Positions 20,965-33,438 of a DNA stretch of 64,000 bases are shown piece after piece; position 1 is the first letter of the stretch, and each line of letters opens with the position of its first letter. A program made the translations under genes and the position numbers. A model generated the notes under the pieces. That model saw only the letters and a list, made by a program, of their open reading frames with translations. It searched no databases and was not told the DNA's origin. This stretch comes from Lonicera japonica (Eukaryota; Streptophyta; Magnoliopsida; Dipsacales; Caprifoliaceae): positions 22,413,839 to 22,477,838 of the forward strand of contig CM038465.1 of NCBI GenBank assembly GCA_021464415.1, given 5' to 3'.

Positions 20965-22502
20965 TGTGAGAATCCGCAAATGCGACCCCCCGGGTCTCGT
21001 CCCAGTTCGGCTGGGTGTCTGAAACGTCGGAACGGATCCCGTCGTTCCATTTGCTGGAGTGTCTCTGGTGATTCATATCAGGTGTCCCTATGTTCTATTT
21101 CTAGATGCAAAGTGGTTCATTCAGAGTCGCCAGTACGTTTTATGCGAAAACGGACAAAAATGGTTATGTAAGAGGAAAGGCTATAGTTAAGCCTTTCTTT
21201 ACACGTTTGTCTACGAAATCAGGATTCTATAGGGTTCAGAAACTATATTACGGTTTGGGAAGGTGTTAAGCACCCATTCGGCCCTTTCGGTCTCTAGTGG
21301 TCTTATATGTTTATTCTATGTTGAAAAACTTAGATGTTTTTACTGATAGTCTACTACTTTTCCAATGAAAACCCTAATTTCTGGAAAAAAAAACGGGAAA
21401 GGGATAGAAACCTTTGTGTTCCGAGATCCGATGTTTTAGTTTTGAGAAATGCAAATACAAGTGACGAAAAGTTGTTTTCTTTAGAGATGGAGTTTCCCGT
21501 ATTACTTCTCGGATAATGCCGGTTTTCTCGAGTTTTGCTTTGTTTTGGAAAAAGTTTGGATCTTATAGTGGAACTAATTCAATATGGAATTGGAACTCTT
21601 GAGGGGAGTTCTATCGGACGTATCACAATCTATGAAACATATAAGATATACCGGATTTTTAATTCCTAAATAAGTTTTACCGGTCCGGGTTTTGAAAACA
21701 GGATTTTATCCGAATGGTAATGTACTTACTCTTCTGGTTTTGCAAATGGTTTTATCAAGGTCTCTTGTTTTGAAACGATAGACTATTTGTAACTTGGCAA
21801 TAAGTTTATTCAAATAAAACGCGGACAAAACAACGGAAATAAAACAAGTACACAGATATTTAATGTTAAATACTAGAAGAGACTTTCTTTACCTTCCCGA
21901 CGAGAATAGTAATAAGAAAGAAAATATAATACGGCGAAGAGATTTCCGGCGATGATGATCTTTTCATTCTTCAGATATTTTCGAGAATTCGATTCCAGAG
22001 ACGGGACAAGTCGAGTGTCGAGAATAGATTCGATAATTCTTCCGAAATAAGACGATAATAGAGAATGCTCAATAAAAGACTAGAAAATCAAATTTAAAAT
22101 TTAGAATTCTTCAATCCCAAGTTGCTGCCTTGAACCCTTGGGGGGTGTTGGCCTATTTATACTGCTCGGGGAAGATTGTCGCGCGACACTTCTCCAAAAA
22201 GGGCATATGTCGCGCGACAAACGGCTGAAGTGATGTTTCTGACAGATTGATGTGTCAAAGAGTGGATGGTCTGGTGTCAGGGGGGATTGTTGCGCGACAT
22301 AATGGGATTGTCGCGCGACATATCAGTGATTGTCGCGCGACAATGTGATATGTCGTGCGACAATCTCTCTTAAAATCAGATTTATTGGCCAACAAACCCT
22401 TTCGGGGTAGTTTCGGATGCTCGGGTGGGTCCCGGGCCCAAAAATAGTAGTCCTTGAAGGTCGTTAGGGTTCTTGCGGGGGTCACGGATCGGGGTGTCTA
22501 CA
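20965..22502 (-). repeat. E1 5' LTR (1538 bp)
   Basis: Matches 2724-4228 throughout. Begins TGTAGACACC and ends ATTCTCACA on the - strand. The TATA box is on the - strand at about 22152-22163. Six copies of the palindromic box start at 22177, 22208, 22288 (1 mismatch), 22309, 22331 and 22351 (1 mismatch). It keeps about 55 bp at the right end that is missing from the other LTR. Confidence 0.93.
22151..22362 (-). promoter_or_regulatory. E1 5' LTR promoter with six palindromic boxes
   Basis: The TATAAATA on the - strand lies 12-15 bp from the nearest box at 22177-22188. Box spacings are 31, 80, 21, 22 and 20 bp. Compared with the 3' LTR, one box is missing because of a 26-bp length difference between two neighbouring boxes, as expected from slippage or recombination between repeats. 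Confidence 0.75.
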
Positions 22503-23103
22503 TCGTCCAACGAGGTCCTAGTCTGAAATAAAAGTTTCACATCACATACAAAGATTTATAAATTAATACATATAGAATGATAGGTCTACGAAATGTTTGA
22601 ATACATACAGTTCATGAATACTAAGTCGTCCACGGACGACTACAAATGTCTAAAGTTTATTAGAGGTCTCTAGACTTCACACACGCGCCATCCTGCGAAG
22701 AATACCTGCAAAACTGTTTTGGAAAAATGGGAGTGAGCCAAACACGGGCTCAGTAGGAACTATAAGGCTTTTATACTAGAGTACACGTTGGGAAGCACAT
22801 GCAACGTGGAGTAATGAAAGTAATTCGAACTTTGTTTATATACTTATACCATTTCCACATATATATATATACATACATATAAGTAGTACTCTTGTCAAAA
22901 TAACTACAAAAGTATGATCTATGTAATGCATACCAAATACCATCCCATCCCCAAAATACAATAATATATGTATCGTAACGATACAAGTAAAATAGTTGTA
23001 TCGATCATAAGTCTAGTTGTAAAACACACGTAGGCACTAATTTGTTAACAACAATCATATACTCTTCTATCTCGTATCAAACATTTAGGATTTACTTTAC
23101 GGT
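22503..23103 (-). other. Probable chromovirus-like LTR piece (right part)
   Basis: Non-coding. Its - strand carries a ...CAGGTATTC... and variable T-rich pattern with the same order of landmarks as the solo LTR at 60116-62433. It likely joins 26710-28746 once the small LTR element between them is removed. Assignment is by layout, not by close identity. Confidence 0.35.
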
Positions 23104-23314
23104 TGACGCGAACCCGGACCGTCTTTTTTAGCCAGGTTAATGGATCCTCAACCCTTGAACTACGAATGTAGCAAGAACCATGGAATACGTCGAAAGATGG
23201 AAGGCGGAAATCTTAACCCAACGCTTAAAGAAGTGCAAACCTCGATATAATGAATGACACCACAATCTAGTGTGGTTACTAGATTGATAAGTCAAGAACA
23301 CGCAAATTAATCAA
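23104..23314 (-). repeat. Truncated third LTR copy of the small LTR element
   Basis: Homologous to the first 210 bp (in + coordinates) of the LTRs at 23315 and 26124: it starts TGACGCG and shares TAATGGATCCTCAACCCTTG and GATAAGTCAAGAACA. It ends exactly where the next LTR begins, without a target duplication. It may come from unequal recombination between two copies. Confidence 0.75.
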
Positions 23315-23757
23315 TGACGCGATCCCGGATCGTCTTTTCTAGCCAGGCTAATGGATCCTCAACCCTTGAACTACAAACGTAGCAAGAACCTTGGAATACG
23401 TCGAAAGATGGAAGGCGAAAACCTCAACCCACCGCTTAAAGAAGCGCGAACCTCGGTATAGTCGAAGACGCCACAATCAATTGGTGGAGAATTGATTGAT
23501 AAGTCAAGAATAATTGAATTAATCAATTCAACATGTTCAACATGTTCTTAGAGAACATAAAGAGAAAACTCTCAATATTATTAATCATCAAAGCTTCATC
23601 ATAAAACAATAATGTGCCTCCTTTAAATAGGAGTAAACAAAGCCTTAATCCTAATTCAAAAAGGAAACTAATTCCTACTTAGAAAAGGAAAATAATAAGT
23701 CCTAGAATATTCCTAATGCAATAAGGAAATTAATAATAAGGAAACTTATTCAAAAAG

Positions 23758-23980
23758 GAAACTACTAATCTAATTCCTAATTGAATAATAAAATAATAGA
23801 ACTAATAATTAAAAATACTTAAAATAATAATTGACTTTGCGCGCTCCATGACTTCCATGTTTAACTAGGAAACTACTAATCTAATTCCTAATTGAATAAT
23901 AAAATAATAGAACTAATAATTAAAAATACTTAAAATAATAATTGACTTTGCGCGCTCCATGACTTCCATGTTTAACTATG
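23758..23980. repeat. Perfect or near-perfect 111-bp tandem duplication in an LTR
   Basis: The unit starting GGAAACTACTAATC and ending CCATGTTTAACTA occurs twice in a row with no difference that I can see. It explains part of the length difference between the two LTRs of this small element, and postdates insertion. Confidence 0.88.
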
Positions 23981-24328
23981 CTTAAATCCTTTAACTGCGC
24001 ACGTACTAGTATGCTCCAAGGTCATCCAATACCACTACGGACCCTACCAATTAATGCTTTAATCAAGTTCGTGCTTGTGCTAGCCTGGATCACATCACTT
24101 ACCCATTCCTTGATTCAGCCAGTCTTTAACAACTTCGGCGTTCGGACACTGCTTTGGAACTTGGAATCTCCCATGCCAATTGAATAAGTATTTTGAATAC
24201 TTTCCATTCTTCCGTCGAAACTCAACATGAGATAATTCTGTTCTTCCTTACCATGAAAACAAATATTTTGAATATCTTCGACGCTTGATTCTCCTTACAA
24301 AGCAAAACTTCTCGAAATTTAAACCATA

Positions 24329-25171
24329 TTACAATGCGATCCTCCGCAACTTGTTGAATAAATCTAATATCATAAAGTTTGAATGGACATCAAAGCGATC
24401 CACTCCAATTAAATCAATATGCTCAACATTGTCAATCTTCAACTCAGTTCGAATATCATCTTCTTCCTCGGTAGAAATATTATCCAAATCAGCAACATTA
24501 GTTGAAGTCTCTTGCTCATTGACTTGCCCCTCAATTAAAATCAATTGGCCTCCCTTGATGCAGTTCTCACCCATATCCACACTTACGGCTGAAAGTGCTT
24601 GCACTTGTGGTTCTTCAACTTGCACTAAAACTTCTTCATCTTCCTCTTCTTTCAAGCTTGGAATTAAAACTTCAACCCACAACTCACCTTCTTCAGCCGT
24701 CACTTCAATTTCCTCGATCTCATTGGTTTCCGTCTTATTCTCCAATGGCGGCTTAGATATGGCTCGTTTCTTTTCTTCTTTCAATTGACTTGGTTCGCCA
24801 AAAGTTGTATTCAGACTTTGACTTAGCTCTAGGCTGCCCCTCTTCTTAGACTGCTCATAGGCTTCGGCAAACATCTCCTCAAACCTACAAATAAATTCAT
24901 CATCAAATAAAGAAACCTTCTTCTTACTACTACCCATATTATTGTCTCGAACCCGACTTTATCCAATCTCACCACCATGTCTTCTATTAGTAACACCCAA
25001 ATCCCATTCATCTTCAAATTAAACTTTACGAGGCTTACTTTTCAATTTCTCTTTAGAAGCCTTATTCAACCGCATGTGCCGTTCAATTTCTAATTGCTTT
25101 AATCGCGCACTATCGTGTTTAATCTGCTCTTGAAGCCACCTTTCTCCATATTCAAAGTTTAGACAAGGCAT
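24329..25171 (-). pseudogene. Unrecognised Gag-like or accessory frame of the small LTR element
   Basis: A frame from ATG 25171 reads a charged helical segment (FEYGERWLQEQIKHDSARLK, then EIERHMRLNKASKEKLKSK). It crosses two TAA stops near 25022 and 24960 and continues as an open 202-residue part from ATG 24937 to TAA 24329. The latter is strongly acidic (repeated EEE/EE, 80% of it without obvious hydrophobic core). No zinc knuckle or capsid motif is visible. I do not recognise the family. Position and element context suggest a Gag N-terminus or a captured host fragment. Confidence 0.5.
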
Positions 25172-26123
25172 ACTTGTTGCAAAACAAAGATTAGTGCAAT
25201 AAAGATAATTCTCACCACACTCCCTTTCGTGTATTGCTCAATTGATGTCACTATGATTTTTTTTGCTCGTATTTGTCGCTCAAAGTATTGATATACACAC
25301 AATTTTCTCTTTGGAGCACCAAAACAAGTTAAATAATATGAATATCATAAATCCTCAACAACCAATCGCAAAACCCAACAATTAGATTTAGACGCGTTTA
25401 ACAATGTTATACCAAAATTAAAGAAACCAAATTCTAGCAAAACTAATGAGCCAAACGAATTTCTAAAATTGCTAAAATATGCAAGTAGAATTTTCAAACG
25501 ATGGTAACAAACAAATCCCTAATTAACGCAAATCCAATATCCTATGACTTTCTAGATTTTTCCCAACCAAACGAAATTTATGTGGACCAAAATCACAAGA
25601 TTAAAACCTAACAAGAAGTATATCAATGAATAATCTAGGGTTTTTGAAATATTTAAACCTCCATAATTAAAACTTCAATGCAACAATATTTGTAAACAAA
25701 CCCTAACAATAATCAAAATTCGATTCTAGGTTTCTTCCAACAAAGAAAATTTCAATAATTTTTTTTACTATTCACAGCACTTTTTTTTTTCAATGCAGGT
25801 TCTATCGTAAAACAAAAATAACTTTTGATGTAACCGTTGGATCGGGCTGATTTTTGGATATGTTTTTCGGCACGCAATTTTACAATAATTGGGCAGAAAA
25901 TCAGGACGATCCGATATCATTTTGATAGTGAAAACCACAAATTTTGACAGCTCTGCGGGATTTTGATAAAAAAACAATCCAATCTTAACTTCTTTTTTTT
26001 ATGAACCCTAACATAAAGATATGGAATCAACAAATCACAAGATCCAAGATTAGGAATTTGGAATTGAAAACACAAGAATTAAAAGATAGAAAACCTGGAT
26101 ATAAAAGTTTGCTCTAAGACCAA
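25172..26123. other. 5' leader of the small LTR element
   Basis: AT-rich non-coding sequence between the PBS (about 26110-26122) and the decayed frame. No gene seen. Confidence 0.5.
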
Positions 26124-26709
26124 TGACACAAAGTCGGATCGTCTTTTCTAGCCGGGTTAATGGATCATCAACCCTTGAACTACGAATGTAGCAAGAACCT
26201 TGGAATACGTCAAAAGATGGAAGGCAAAAATCTCAACCCAACGCTTAAAGAAGCGCGAACCTCGGTATAATGAATGATGCCACAATCTAGTGTGGTTACT
26301 AGATTGATAAGTCAAGAACATGCAAATTAATCAATTCAACATGTTCAACATACAAAGAGAAAACTCTCAATATTATTAATCGACAAAACTTTTCTTAATA
26401 AAACAATAATGTGCCTCCTTTAAATAGGAGTAAGTAAAGCCTTAATCCTAATTCAAAAAGGAAACTATTTTCTACTTAGAAAAGGAAAATAATATCACCT
26501 AGAATATTCCTACCACAATAAGGAGATTAATTTTAAACACTCTAAAATAAGCCCAAAATAATTCTAAAATAATAATAACTCTAGGAAATAATTATCTATA
26601 ATCCTTGGGCTTTAAGAAATATAAAACAAATAATTAAATTCTTCAGTCAGCCGGTCGTGAGAACACGCAAGAACGTAAGGCTAATTTCTTGGCTAGGCTG
26701 GATCACATC

Positions 26710-26968
26710 AATTATGCACAGTGATCGCAATAAAAGCCCCTAAGGCTGGGTCCCCCCGTGGACCACCTAGATGGTATAGGGTATGCCGCCTGTCTCCCTA
26801 CAAACAATAGAGTATGTTGCTCTAAAAGCAAGATCCTTCTACACGAATCAGGGTATGTAGCCGCTAAGGCTAAGTCAACCATATGAACCATTAGTGCTTT
26901 ACAAAAGCAAGAAATCAATAGAAAGTATCATCCCAAAGAATATACTTATTTATAGCACACACCCATGT

Positions 26969-27002
<34 letters not shown>

Positions 27003-28746
27003 CCTGATTCGTACACATATATAGATCTCAAATCATATATTAGTTTGCCAAAAGCTTATATAGTTTCGTGCACCAAAACGCATATGTGGTCAATAGCTAG
27101 ATTCACTGACTATGGTAATTGTTCCAACTATAGATGTATCTAATGTATATGTGCCATTGAGGGGACTAATATCCTTCACATGATTATATCCACAGAGTAC
27201 CTGAATAGTTCCAATAAATGGACTAGTAATATTTTTGTAATAAACTCTTTGCTTGCTAATAACATTAATGAAACAATTAGCCCATTTAATAGCGTATGCA
27301 TCTCATGGATACAATCATCATAATGTTTATAAGTGAAATCATGTATCAAACCTAATATTTATCCAGTGTATAGCTACATTAGAAAACATGGAAAGGTTGT
27401 CACCAAAAATGGTGGGGTTCTACCAATTTCACGACATTAGTAGACTTAATGGCATGTATACATTATCAACATTATGCAAACATAAGATGTGTATGACCCC
27501 ATCTCATATACTAAATTTATTCCAACCTCTATGTAGTCGTACACAGATGCTAACTAAACGCACTAGTGTATATAAATAGAGGCTTTAAGGTGAAATTTAG
27601 GGAGGCAAGTGACAACATGAAAATCCTTGCGCACTTATAAATTTAATCCCTTATCAACCCAATAATGTACACAGGGACAAATACGCATCGTCTCTAGGGT
27701 ACCAAGTTATTATCCAAGTATAATAGAATTTATATCTAGGGTAATTCCTCTATTTAGGCCATTACATGATATATATATATATATCTCAATAGACTAGGTA
27801 TATAAGCCTATGCGCTAGCAAATAGTCACTAGGGCTTATAGTACTCTAGCTTATAATGAGATTCTCACAAAAAAAACATGAAATCACAACAAAAGCATGT
27901 CTAGATCAAGAAAACTAGTAATAAATCTATGTCTGAAACCCCTTGTATGTGCACAACAACAAGCTTATAAGAAAACCCCTAATTTCTATTGTAAAATCAA
28001 AATGCATCACATAATAATTTGAAAACAAGTTAGAGTACTAGTATTCCCACCTTAATCAAGAAAATCTTTGAGGTTAAGAGCGGTGGATTGAGCCGTAATC
28101 CGAGAAATTAAGAAATCCCTAAAGTAGAGCTTCAAACCCTCATTAATGGAGGAAGGAAAATTGAGGAGGAAGATGATGATGGTGATGATGATCTTGTATG
28201 GAGAAAGAACTATGGAGGAACACACATATGAATCCCTCTCAAGCTTTCTCTCATCTTCTCTCTAGCTCCATTATGAAATGGAACCAAGTGGGGTGAAAAA
28301 GGGTGGAAAGAATGAACATAAAATGGAGAAGAAAGGGTTCAAAACCCATTGGAGCAACAGATCGATCAGAGCTACCTCTGATTGATTAGTGGACACCTAC
28401 CTAAAGCCCCTCATTTTTTTTTCAAAAATCACTTTCGGAGGCCTGTTTTAACCCTCGAAATGATTTCGATTCAACTCGGCCTTCAAGCAAAACTTGTAGA
28501 GGGCAATAAAATTAAGCTATAGGCGCTTACAGAAGTCAATTAGGGTCAGAGAAGAAGAAGTTACGAATGTCCAAAATTGGCAAAAAATAACAAATCGCGA
28601 AAAGCCAAATTTCGCGTTTAGCACGACGAGTGGGGTTCGGACCACCCAGAATGCTTAATGATCACTCATGAAAGTTTGAATATATATATAACATGTAGAA
28701 TATGGCTTGTGGGGAAAATTTTCTAAACTAAAAGTAGGGCGTTACA
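26710..28746 (-). repeat. Chromovirus-like LTR fragment (left end at 28746)
   Basis: Read on the - strand it begins TGTAACGCCC, the start typical of plant chromovirus (Tekay/Del type) LTRs. It has a CTCAATCCACCGCTCTTAAC...AGGTGGGAATACTAG block that parallels GAGGTGGGAACATGAG in the solo LTR at 60116-62433. The other end is not intact. No coding frame over 100 codons is convincing. It includes (AC)n(AT)n at 26968-27002. Confidence 0.5.
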
Positions 28747-30655
28747 CAATGGGATATATATTTTACTTTTTCGTCCATAGATAATACTTGTATATATATT
28801 TTGTTATGTTTACTTCTCTTTAGTACACTTTTTATAATAGATGTGATTTTTCTAGTGGAAAACCTGTAATTGACAATTATTTAGAAGAATACAAATTGGA
28901 TGAATATATGCTTTAGTTCATTGATTTCGAGGCCCAAGTTATTGACATTATTTTGTGGAACTTGTGCACTCTAATACATGGACTTACAATTTATTTTTGG
29001 GCTTAAAAATTGGAAAAATGCATAAAAATAAGATAATAAAAATCAAAAGTGTGTTGGTAAAAACACCCTTAAAATTCAGTTTAAACACCTTTTTACTTTT
29101 AATAAAAATCATTGAAATAAAAAGTTATATTTTGAAGGCACTCTGATATTTCACAAGGTGGTTCAATGACAACACACTTCTTGAAACGAGATATACACAT
29201 ATGTATATGTCTCTTTTGGAGTTTTCTCATTCAATACCATCATTGTGGATTGAAGCTAGTTCTTCTCATTGCTGACTGCTTTCTATGTCTAGCATGTTGC
29301 AGAGATATGTCTGCTTTCTCCATGTGAGATTTGCATCCTCCATTTTAGATGAATATGCATAGTTATAGATGACTGGGAGATCAAACTTTTGAATTGTTGA
29401 ATATATGTGTTATTCTAATAGGGTGTTCTAACTAATACGGGTGCTTTTATAAGAATAAAATTTAAATACGGGTGCCTAAAAAATAGGTGTTGAAATTGAT
29501 TTTTAAGGATGCTTTTACCGGCACCCAAATAAAAACTACTTGCGCTCGGCTAAAAAGTTATTGGGTAATTAAATAGTATAATTACCGTTTGTTATGACCT
29601 TTAGCTAGAAAAGTGAAAAACATCATCCTTTGATTGTTCATGTATTACACATGACCATATTTAGCACAAAATTTGTCAAATAATTTTAGATTATATAGCT
29701 TATTGTTGGGGGTTATTGCCCAAAGCTGTGGAGTTTTCATTTTTTCCTAGAAAAACATTAATTGGACAATCTTTTTTTTCCTCAATATGATTAAATTTAA
29801 AAATTGAAAAAATATATCATGATATCCTTCAATTAGGTTTGGCAAATGGGCTGGTTTAGCTGACTTTGAGCAGGCCGAATTGGCCGCGTTGTTCACTTGA
29901 GGCTGCTTAAAATTTATAGAAAGCTAGGATTTATCCCCCATAATTTAAACTATATAGTATTAAGGATTACCTAACTTTAGATGAAAAATTAAAGAGTGGG
30001 GTTTTAATCGTACTAAATTTTATGACCCAAGATACTTGTAATGTGGTTTTAATCCGGCAGCACATTTGTGCTATAATGACCGGAATACCCTTTGAGTGAA
30101 TTTTAGGAAAGATATGTGACATAATTTTAGGGAGGAATGATAACATACATAATTTTAGGGATCATAATTGATTAGTATATTAAGGAAAAATGCATTTATG
30201 TTTTGAAATATATTATTTTCTAAACATGTAAATATACATCCTTTCAAAAAAAATGTAAATATACGTGTCTTTCATAACCCTTTTTTTAAGAAATATTTTA
30301 TAACTAGTTTTAGCTTCTTGAAAATACTAAGTATTTTTTTGATTAATTAGATACTTAATTCATTTAATAGATTTTACATATATCTTAAGCTAACTTGTAT
30401 TGTTATTGATTTCATAATTCCACATAATTTTTTACTTTAGTATCAAGTTTTAATAAATTAAAGAGTTTTACAAATATTTACTGTAATAGATTTAATTTTA
30501 ATATTTTCAAATGTATTATATAATAGATATTGTAATAGATAATTATTAATAATATAATAAGTATTTTTACTGATATTGTACATGTGAAAATTATTTGGAA
30601 TAAATATTTTGTATTAAAGCATTAATATATATATATATATGTATATGTGTATATA
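28747..30655. other. AT-rich intergenic sequence, no gene seen
   Basis: No open frame resembles a protein and no clear terminal repeats were found. There is a short region near 29440-29540 with imperfectly repeated 'gggtgctttta' words. Confidence 0.5.
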
Positions 30656-31592
30656 TCTATATTATCTATATTATAAAATAAGGATTTTTTGCAATAAAAT
30701 AATAAATCAATCTAACGTCTCATATTAATTTGTAATGGTGTTAACACTTTTAGACCATTAGATCATTTTTATATCTCACAGCAAGATGTCAAATTAACTT
30801 AATATTTACTCACACACTAAACATATACGCAAATATAACTCTTACATCTCTCTACTTTTCTACAACATTTCTCTCTCATCAAATTTTAAGAAAACTTTTA
30901 AATGCCATAACTTTAAATTTACAAATTCAACTTTAATAAAATTTATATATTTGAAATATGTTCATCAACATCTACAAAACAAGATCCATTGTGATTATTA
31001 AATTATGTATAAAAAAATTCAAGAGAAAAGTTATAAAACATTACAAATATAATGGCATATAAAACTTATAAAACATTACAAATATAATAGTTATTGAAAA
31101 TATACATTTCTCTCTCATCAAATTTACAAATCCATTAGTTATTGAAAATATTACCCAATGAATAAAAGATACTGAAATAAAATTAAAAATAAGTGTCCAA
31201 CCTACCTCGAATATGGGGTGAATTTTTTTTATATTAGTGTCCAACTTACCACAAATATAATATTTTTTCTTTTAAATATACTAATAACACCATTACAATA
31301 TAAAAGGATCGAAGTAATTTTAGGGCGATAATTTTTTATATTACAATTCGATCTGCCTTGGATATAATATTTTTTTTCTCTTTTAAATACACTCATAATA
31401 TCATTACATTATAAAACGGTCGATGCGATTTGAGATCTAATTGAACAAGTAAGACAATCATACACATCTTCAATCATAAGTAATATACAATCATACACAT
31501 CTTCAATCCTCATATTTTGCACGTAATTATATTTTATCTAATTATTATTTTTTATTCTTTTTATCGTGCCGGACGGCACGGGTATACCCTAG
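30656..31592 (+). mobile_element. Non-autonomous Helitron (937 bp)
   Basis: The 5' end is TCTATATTATCTATATTATA; the 3' end is CTAG at 31589-31592. Eight bases before the CTAG ends a hairpin with a 7-bp stem (CGTGCCG, loop GA, CGGCACG, 31565-31580). The flanks are A at 30655 and T at 31593, as expected for insertion between A and T without target duplication. No RepHel coding. The terminal features are classic; the exact 5' base is less certain because the flank is TA-rich. Confidence 0.78.
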
Positions 31593-32591
31593 TATTATAC
31601 TATTACAATATTTGTAACATCTATTGTGGTTAATTTTAACATATATGTGAAAAATATTTTTATATATTTGTAAAAGATATTTCTTATTTCTTATTTCACA
31701 TGTAATATATATTTCAATATTTGTTAATATTCTATTTTCCCAATTTATGTTTAAATATTTGAATATATATATTTCTTATTTGCAATAGATATTTCTTATT
31801 TAATATTTGGTAATATTATATTTTCCTAATTTATTTGTTTAAATGAATATTTATTTATTTATTTAGAGAAATAATATATATTTATTTATATTTATATTTA
31901 TATTACTAAACATTCGAATATCTGTTAATATTTTTCCAAACCAAAATTGTGCTAGGCAGTTTGAATCAAACCCGGCTTAATCAGCTTATTCTTTTTTATA
32001 AAGTTTGCTTTCAATCAACGTTTGTTTGAAGTTTACGAATCGAAAAAAGTTTCTTAAATAAGTAAATGGTTGGGTTTCTGTTTGACATCAAATTGTTTTC
32101 TATATATGCTAAAGAAATATGTAAGTTGATAATTTTGCAATTATCATTTGCATACAATGTTCTTTTTCTAGATTGGTGAATGAAACTTTCGATTTCTACT
32201 TGTTAAGTTAATCTAATAATTTATGGGAAGCAAAAGTAAAGCGCATAATTTGGTTGATTACAACACCTCAAGTCCAATTCAAAATTTTGATATTTAAATG
32301 CCAATTTATTATGAATTTTTATTTTTTTTCCTTTTTGCTGGCCCAGCAATAAAGTATATCAAATAAGGAAAATAGTTATCAAAAGAGTTGGTATAGGCAT
32401 GAATGAAATTCCTAGAAACAGAATATTTGAATTGGAAGGACGATTAATTTATAAAATATATTTGAATTCCATTATGGCTACATGTGCTCGACTTTCCTGA
32501 ATTCAGGTTTCAATCATTTCTAGACATATCTTCTTCACAAATATGCCATTTTTGGTTAGAATTCGTAAATTTCACGAATTTTATCAGGTAT
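31593..32591. other. AT-rich intergenic sequence up to copia A
   Basis: No gene seen. It ends with GGTAT (32587-32591), the left target duplication of copia A. Confidence 0.55.
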
Positions 32592-33438
32592 TGTTGGAAA
32601 ATATGAACAGCATAATCAAGAATAGATTAGGTAGAGAGTACACCGGGTTGAGTCGCGGACTAAGTCGCTCTCTTTAAAATGTTTCGCGGCTCTGGCCGGA
32701 ATTGTGCTAGCAGTTCTGAATATGCCACGCCATCCCCAGGATGAAACAACCCAGAAACTCTCTGTACGATCGATGTGCACGCTTTCGATCGCTTGACAAT
32801 AACACTCTTTTAATTGCTCGGGATCGGAAAATTTTTCTACCGCCGGAGGCTAAAAATATTTTTCTGTCGAAAAATATTTTTGTAGATGGATCTCTCCGTT
32901 GGCTTTTGGTTCAGTCTGTGTATATATTTTGAAAGCTATTTTGATCCGTTTAAAGGGGAAAGTGTTGTGACCAAAAAACAGCTTTCCGAAAAAACCGAAA
33001 GAAAACACGGAGGGAATTAATGGAGCGTGTTGGAGGAAATCAAGGGAGCGTGCAGAGGAGATTGCGGAAGAAAATATGGGAGCCTTATCCCCCTTTTAAT
33101 TTTTATTTAATAAATAAAATTCTTTAAATGTATTTTGTATAAAAAGATAATACACTACACAAGCCCAAAGCCCGAGCCCGAGACCGGACCGGACCGGGTC
33201 GGTCGGTCGTTGAGCTCGCGTGTGGGGAACCACATTCATCCAAGTCCTCACCCAATAACACAAAAGTGTAATGCCCAAAGGGCTCAAGCCCTTAAGCAAA
33301 TTCTTTCATATAAAAACCTATGAAAGGTTTTATATCTCTCCTATGTGGGACTTGGGATAACATCACATCAAACATCACATCACATTAAATCACCTTGTCT
33401 TGATTTAATTTTTTTCTTTAAATACAAAAGCTCCAACA
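32592..33438 (-). repeat. Copia A 3' LTR
   Basis: Matches 37939-38746. Differences include a short GC-rich tandem stretch at about 33170-33210 (repeated GGACC / GGTCGGTC words) that is shortened in the other LTR. It holds a 63-codon open frame that also appears in the other LTR; it has no known domain and is not called. Confidence 0.93.

Larger units (their letters stand above)
2724..22502 (-). mobile_element. E1: Ty3/gypsy Tat/Ogre-type LTR retrotransposon with an antisense PMD gene cassette
   Basis: A complete but decayed element read on the - strand. It has a 5' LTR at 20965-22502, a PBS at 20945-20963, gag, protease, RT, RNase H, an additional RNase H, integrase, then genes A and B on the + strand, a 3' minisatellite, a purine-rich tract just before the LTR (4229-4240) and the 3' LTR at 2724-4228. 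The LTRs begin TGTAGA and end CTCACA on the element strand. The flanking 5-mers are TCCTC (2719-2723) and TCGTC (22503-22507), a 4/5 match that could be a mutated target duplication. The aRNH between gRNH and integrase, the PBS and the extra ORFs fit the Tat/Ogre lineage. LTR-LTR differences look like a few percent by eye. Confidence 0.9.
23315..26709 (-). mobile_element. Small non-autonomous LTR element (LARD/TR-GAG type)
   Basis: LTRs at 23315-24097 (783 bp, 3') and 26124-26709 (586 bp, 5'), read on the - strand. They begin TGATGTGATCCAG and end in a TGA(C) terminal on the + strand side. Directly after the 5' LTR on the - strand comes TTGGTCTTAGAGC, a degenerate match to the initiator-Met tRNA PBS (TGGTATCAGAGC). 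The interior holds one decayed frame and no RT, protease or integrase. No target duplication is found. It probably depended on another element. Confidence 0.75.

Noticed and set aside
22771..22986. 71-codon - strand Tyr/Trp-rich frame
   Set aside because: AT-rich low-complexity frame in a non-coding LTR-like region; no support.
32741..32932. 63-codon frame repeated at 38085-38279 as a small gene pair
   Set aside because: Both lie at the same place in the two LTRs of copia A, so the repetition is LTR identity; the remaining frame is short and has no domain.
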